A stretch of DNA of 8,960 nt, taken from assembly GCA_947305835.1 (NCBI GenBank), contig CAMZEQ010000020.1:1-8960 (forward strand), written 5' to 3'. Of the stretch, positions 6,255 through 8,960 are shown piece by piece. The position numbers and the translations under genes are program-made. This DNA comes from an uncultured Alphaproteobacteria bacterium (GTDB lineage Bacteria; Pseudomonadota; Alphaproteobacteria; CAAHEQ01; UBA3637). Every line of letters starts with the position of its first letter. The stretch's first letter is position 1. The notes beneath the pieces are model-generated. The model did not search any database. It saw only the letters and a list, made by a program, of their open reading frames with translations, and was not told the origin of the DNA.

Positions 6255-6923
6255 ATGACTTTGGGCCATTTATTGGTTGTTGATGATGATAAACGTTTGC
6301 TGCACTTGTTAAAGCAATATCTGACAAAGGCGGGTTTTTTGGTCAGTGTGGCTGAAAATCCGAATGAAGCAGAAGAGCTTTTCAAATTGTTAAAGTTTGA
6401 TGCCATGGTTATGGATGTGATGATGCCCGGCCAAAACGGGGTAGAATATACCCAAATTTTGCGTCATAGAGGATATCAGATACCGATTTTGATGCTGACC
6501 GCGATGGGCGATGTGGACAGCCGTATTACGGGACTGGAAGCCGGGGCGGATGATTATTTGTCTAAACCTTTTGATCCGAAAGAATTGCTTCTTAGGATTA
6601 AGAATTTGCTCAAGCATTGTGAAAGTATGAAAAAGACACAACAATTTGGTTCTTATACTTATACACAATCGACCGGCGTTTTAACAAAGGATGGTGCGCC
6701 GATCAGTTTGACGGGGGCAGAACAACAACTTTTAAATATCTTTATATCCAATTTGAATGCTGTTATGACGCGTGAAGCGTTGGCCCAAAAAATGAATACG
6801 GATTCCATTCGAACGATAGATGTACAAATTGCTCGGCTCAGGCGTAAGATTGAAGATGATCCGAAACATCCGGTTTGGATTCAATCGGTACGTGGTCGAG
6901 GTTATAAATTAGTGAGGTTATGA
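6255..6923 (+). CDS. OmpR-family response regulator
   Basis: 222-residue two-domain transcription factor. Receiver domain, residues ~4-122: acidic pocket D10-D11-D12, phosphoacceptor D54 (MVMDVMMPG), signalling threonine T82 (LMLTAMG) and K104 (YLSKPF). Winged-helix effector domain, residues ~130-222: LTGAEQQLLNIF, recognition-helix region TIDVQIARLRRKIEDD, and the closing wing VRGRGYKLVRL, all typical of OmpR/PhoB-type regulators. The opening (VVDDDKRLLHLLKQYLTKAGF) is closest in style to OmpR itself. In alphaproteobacteria this subgroup has members under other names (for example PetR), so no symbol is assigned. It sits between the 143-residue protein and its cognate kinase, one base before the kinase ATG. 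All catalytic residues are present, so phosphorylation by that kinase is expected. Its target genes cannot be read from the sequence. Confidence 0.95.
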   Translation: MTLGHLLVVDDDKRLLHLLKQYLTKAGFLVSVAENPNEAEELFKLLKFDAMVMDVMMPGQNGVEYTQILRHRGYQIPILMLTAMGDVDSRITGLEAGADDYLSKPFDPKELLLRIKNLLKHCESMKKTQQFGSYTYTQSTGVLTKDGAPISLTGAEQQLLNIFISNLNAVMTREALAQKMNTDSIRTIDVQIARLRRKIEDDPKHPVWIQSVRGRGYKLVRL

Positions 6924-6924
6924 A

Positions 6925-8217
6925 ATGAAGTTTTTAAAGCATTTTTTCCCGAAGCATTTATTGGCACGTTTTGTGTTAATTATTTTGGTTCCGTTGATCA
7001 CGTTACAGGCGCTGGTTGGTCTTTATTTTTATAACAAGCACTGGGATACGATCAGTCGTCGTTTGGCTGATGATGTTTTGGGTGAAATTATGTTGGTTTC
7101 TGCCTGGGTGGAAGCACAAAATGATCCGACGCAAAGTTTTCCTTTATGGGAAAAAAATTTGGGTTTAACACTTTCTTGGCAGCCGGACGGTCAGTTGCCT
7201 TTAAAAAATAATAAGCACGTGACATCGGCGACCTTGCGCGATAAAATCAAAGATTTGCCTTATCCTCATGCGACATTGACAAATGATGAAGGTCAGCAAG
7301 AAGTTTATATCCGATTGCCGCATGGTATTTTGACGGTGATGGTTCCCCGTAAAAGGTTCTTTTCGACGACAGTTCCTTCATTTTTGTGGTGGATGCTCGG
7401 ATCGGCAGTTTGGTTGTTCGTGGTGGCCTTTATTTTTATGAAAAATCAAGTTCGTGCCATTATTCGTTTGGCCAATGCGGCAAAGCTTTTTGGTATGGGG
7501 CAGGAGGTGCGTTTTAAGCCCGAAGGCGCCTATGAAGTGCGTCAAGCCGGCCAATCCTTTATTGAAATGAAAGAGCGTATCAGTCGTTTTATGGCTGATC
7601 GGACGACGATGTTGGCGGGTGTTTCGCATGATTTGCGCACACCTTTGACGCGGATGAAGTTGGAATTATCCATGATGGACCCTGATGAAACGACCGAGAT
7701 GTTGAATCAAGACATTTCGGAAATGGAAACGATGCTGACGGGTTATTTGGAATTTGCCCGGGGTGCAGGCCAAGAAAAAATGGAAATAATAGATTTGGAT
7801 TTATTTTTGGAAACGATTGTTGATAAGTATAAGCGTGTGGGTTTTCCTGTTAATTTGCACGTTGAACAATCTGCGCGGATAATGGCCAGACCGCATGAAT
7901 TGATGCGTGCGATATCGAATTTAATTTCGAATGCCCAACACTATGCGACACAAACGAATGTGACGATGGGCGTTCGTTCGGATGTTGTTCAAGTTGTCAT
8001 AGATGATAACGGCCCCGGGATTCCGGCCAAAAAGCGCGCCGAAGTATTTAAGCCTTTTTATCGTGTGGATCCGTCGCGCAATAAAAATACAGGCGGCGTC
8101 GGATTGGGCATGACGATAGCACGCGATACGGTATTGGCGCACGGGGGTGATATTAAGTTGGAAACCAGCCCGATGAAAGGCTTAAGGGTTTTGATTACCT
8201 TACCCGTCAAAAAATGA
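6925..8217 (+). CDS. EnvZ-like membrane sensor histidine kinase
   Basis: 430-residue inner-membrane kinase, the expected partner of the adjacent regulator. Layout: TM1 ~13-36 (RFVLIILVPLITLQALVGLY), periplasmic sensor ~37-149, TM2 ~150-172 (rich in W, F and V), HAMP ~173-225, and dimerisation/phosphoacceptor domain with H235 in AGVSHDLRTPLTR, identical to the EnvZ H-box style. The catalytic ATPase domain follows: N-box N332 and N336 (SNLISNAQHYA), G1 DDNGPGIP 360-367, F-box FKPFYR 375-380 and G2 GGVGLGMTIAR 390-400. All catalytic boxes are intact. The T after HDLRTP suggests the usual kinase-plus-phosphatase behaviour (family knowledge). The ~110-residue periplasmic region has no cysteine and no motif I recognise, so the signal is unknown. 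GAGG lies seven bases before the ATG, overlapping the end of the regulator gene. Characterised alphaproteobacterial relatives carry other names (for example PetP), so no symbol is given. Confidence 0.95.
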   Translation: MKFLKHFFPKHLLARFVLIILVPLITLQALVGLYFYNKHWDTISRRLADDVLGEIMLVSAWVEAQNDPTQSFPLWEKNLGLTLSWQPDGQLPLKNNKHVTSATLRDKIKDLPYPHATLTNDEGQQEVYIRLPHGILTVMVPRKRFFSTTVPSFLWWMLGSAVWLFVVAFIFMKNQVRAIIRLANAAKLFGMGQEVRFKPEGAYEVRQAGQSFIEMKERISRFMADRTTMLAGVSHDLRTPLTRMKLELSMMDPDETTEMLNQDISEMETMLTGYLEFARGAGQEKMEIIDLDLFLETIVDKYKRVGFPVNLHVEQSARIMARPHELMRAISNLISNAQHYATQTNVTMGVRSDVVQVVIDDNGPGIPAKKRAEVFKPFYRVDPSRNKNTGGVGLGMTIARDTVLAHGGDIKLETSPMKGLRVLITLPVKK

Positions 8218-8234
8218 AGTGAATTTGGATATTT

Positions 8235-8267
8235 AAACACCGCTCTGGGATGGGGCGGTGTTTTTTT
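8235..8267 (+). terminator. Rho-independent terminator of the regulatory operon
   Basis: AAACACCGC (8235-8243) and GCGGTGTTT (8255-8263) pair perfectly over nine bases with an 11-base loop, followed by an uninterrupted T-run (8261-8267). It lies 17 bases past the kinase stop. On the minus strand the following T-tract is short (TTTAAATAT), so it may serve the convergent Cys-rich gene less efficiently. Confidence 0.9.
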
Positions 8268-8281
8268 GTGTGAATGTTGGG

Positions 8282-8960
8282 TTAGGCGCGGATGCAAGCA
8301 ATGCCGGACATTTTCCGCGGATAGTCCGTATTATCGCACTTGGCACATTCTTCGGCGTTGGATGTGGGGGTGCCTGTGTTTGAACAAGAACGGCAGCTAT
8401 CCTCACTTTGGAACTGACCCGCAGCACAAGTTTGTTTCAAATAACAAGAATTGCCCATGAATACCCGCGGATAGTTTGTATTATCGCATTTGGCACATTC
8501 TTCAGCGGTGGATGGAAAGCCGAATATGGCTGAACAAGAAACGCAGGTACCATAAGAGTTATGGAACTTACCCGTCCCGCAATCGGCCAAACCGCAATAA
8601 TTATATCCATATGAATCAGTAAATATCTTACGTGGTGTACCGGTATTATCGCACGCAGCGCATTCACTTTCAGAAGTCTCATAACAACCATCCGGCTGTT
8701 CCCCAAAATTTTCTGAACAAGAGACGCATCCACATGGCCCATGGAACTGGCCGGCGGGGCAAGCGCTGGCGGTTGCAACGCAGGCGCCGTTTTGTACGGT
8801 ATAGCCGCTGACACAAGTAAGGGGGCCGCTTGCATTACAGGTGGCCACATGATCGCCCGAACAACGCCGACAATTTCCGCTTGAATCCAAATACCGCGGA
8901 TAGTTCGTATTATCGCACTTGGCACATAATTCGGCGGTGGATTCCGGGTTTTCCGTAGTT
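8282..8960 (-). CDS. Cysteine-rich tandem-repeat protein, 5' end beyond the window
   Basis: The reverse strand is open from the right edge to the TAA at 8284-8282, giving 225 C-terminal residues with 27 cysteines (12%). I do not recognise a named family. It reads as about three and a half ~50-residue modules with the pattern C-x-AGQF...C-x-x-C-S...E-C-A-x-C-DNT-x-x-PR...C. The ECAKCDNTNYPR-type core appears four times (ELCAKCDNTNYPR, ECAACDNTGTPR, ECAKCDNTNYPR, ECAKCDNTDYPR). Between the first and second cores there is an extra Cys-containing stretch (CRRCSGDHVATCNASG, CVSGYTVQNGAC). Spaced CxxC pairs with Gly, Ser, Thr and Asn resemble extracellular disulfide-rich modules (EGF- or furin-like, or protist surface proteins); metal binding is the alternative. 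Surface or secreted location is inferred, since no signal peptide or anchor lies in the visible part. The chain ends simply in ACIRA. It converges on the kinase gene. Confidence 0.85.
   Translation of the reverse strand, partial: TTENPESTAELCAKCDNTNYPRYLDSSGNCRRCSGDHVATCNASGPLTCVSGYTVQNGACVATASACPAGQFHGPCGCVSCSENFGEQPDGCYETSESECAACDNTGTPRKIFTDSYGYNYCGLADCGTGKFHNSYGTCVSCSAIFGFPSTAEECAKCDNTNYPRVFMGNSCYLKQTCAAGQFQSEDSCRSCSNTGTPTSNAEECAKCDNTDYPRKMSGIACIRA
8315..8364 (-). repeat. DNA repeat copy 1 in the Cys-rich gene
   Basis: About 50 bases beginning CCGCGGATAG on the plus strand and containing GTATTATCGCA and TTGGCACATTCTTC; encodes (minus strand) the NAEECAKCDNTDYPR core of the last module. 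It is nearly identical to the copies at 8465 and 8894. Confidence 0.8.
8465..8514 (-). repeat. DNA repeat copy 2 in the Cys-rich gene
   Basis: Second copy of the ~50-base unit, encoding STAEECAKCDNTNYPR. Its CCGCGG anchor is exactly 150 bases (50 codons) from copy 1, so the copies are in frame. Confidence 0.8.
8636..8685 (-). repeat. Diverged repeat copy in the Cys-rich gene
   Basis: Shares ACCGGTATTATCGCAC and the position of GCATTCACTTTC with the other copies but lacks CCGCGGATAG. Encodes SECAACDNTGTPR, so protein similarity is retained although the DNA has drifted. Confidence 0.55.
8894..8943 (-). repeat. DNA repeat copy 3 in the Cys-rich gene
   Basis: Third close copy, encoding STAELCAKCDNTNYPR. 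Its CCGCGG anchor lies 429 bases (143 codons) from copy 2, again in frame. More copies are likely beyond the right edge. Confidence 0.8.

Noticed and set aside
8888..8890. TTG as the true start of the Cys-rich gene
   Set aside because: The frame stays open to the window edge, and residues upstream of it (STAELCAKCDNTNYPR) belong to the same repeat, so the gene starts outside the window.
8437..8925. Second long minus-strand frame inside the Cys-rich gene
   Set aside because: It is a shadow frame. Repeats spaced in multiples of three keep alternative frames open, and its product lacks the regular Cys pattern.
8315..8943. CRISPR-like array from the repeated ~50-base units
   Set aside because: Spacing between copies is uneven (150 and 429 bases), the units are coding and in frame, and there are no short uniform spacers.

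Overview
The window reads as chromosomal DNA of a low-to-moderate G+C Gram-negative bacterium. Fe-type superoxide dismutase, an EnvZ/OmpR-type two-component pair, SecA with a C-terminal zinc tail and a signal-peptide Sel1-like protein together suggest an alphaproteobacterium, possibly one of the poorly cultured host- or gut-associated lineages. The phylum-level call is inference from protein style; the exact lineage cannot be fixed from this sequence.

Layout, left to right. (1) 1-648, minus: 5' two-thirds of ychF, a P-loop ATPase, with a good promoter at 670-698. (2) 758-1993, plus: an exported 411-residue protein with TPR/Sel1-like helices and a small beta domain, function unknown. (3) 2075-4699, plus: complete secA, preceded by a perfect 8-bp inverted repeat at its promoter. 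(4) 4701-4730: a bidirectional terminator shared by secA and a convergent 61-codon gene (4729-4914, minus), which has a perfect-consensus sigma70 promoter. (5) 4974-5570, minus: sodB. (6) 5571-5812: a 242-bp divergent intergenic region with several inverted repeats and both promoters. (7) 5813-8217, plus: a tight three-gene operon of a 143-residue unknown protein, an OmpR-like response regulator and an EnvZ-like sensor kinase, closed by a strong terminator at 8235-8267. (8) 8282 to the right edge, minus: the 3' end of a cysteine-rich repeat gene whose start lies beyond the window.

The genes fall into housekeeping (YchF, SecA, SodB), envelope signalling (the operon) and exported or probably exported proteins of unknown role (the Sel1-like protein and the Cys-rich repeat protein). 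The least explained parts are the Cys-rich repeat protein, the 143-residue partner of the two-component system, and the 61-residue protein with its unusually strong promoter. There is no tRNA, rRNA, CRISPR array or insertion sequence that I can see, and no gene-free stretch longer than 300 bases.
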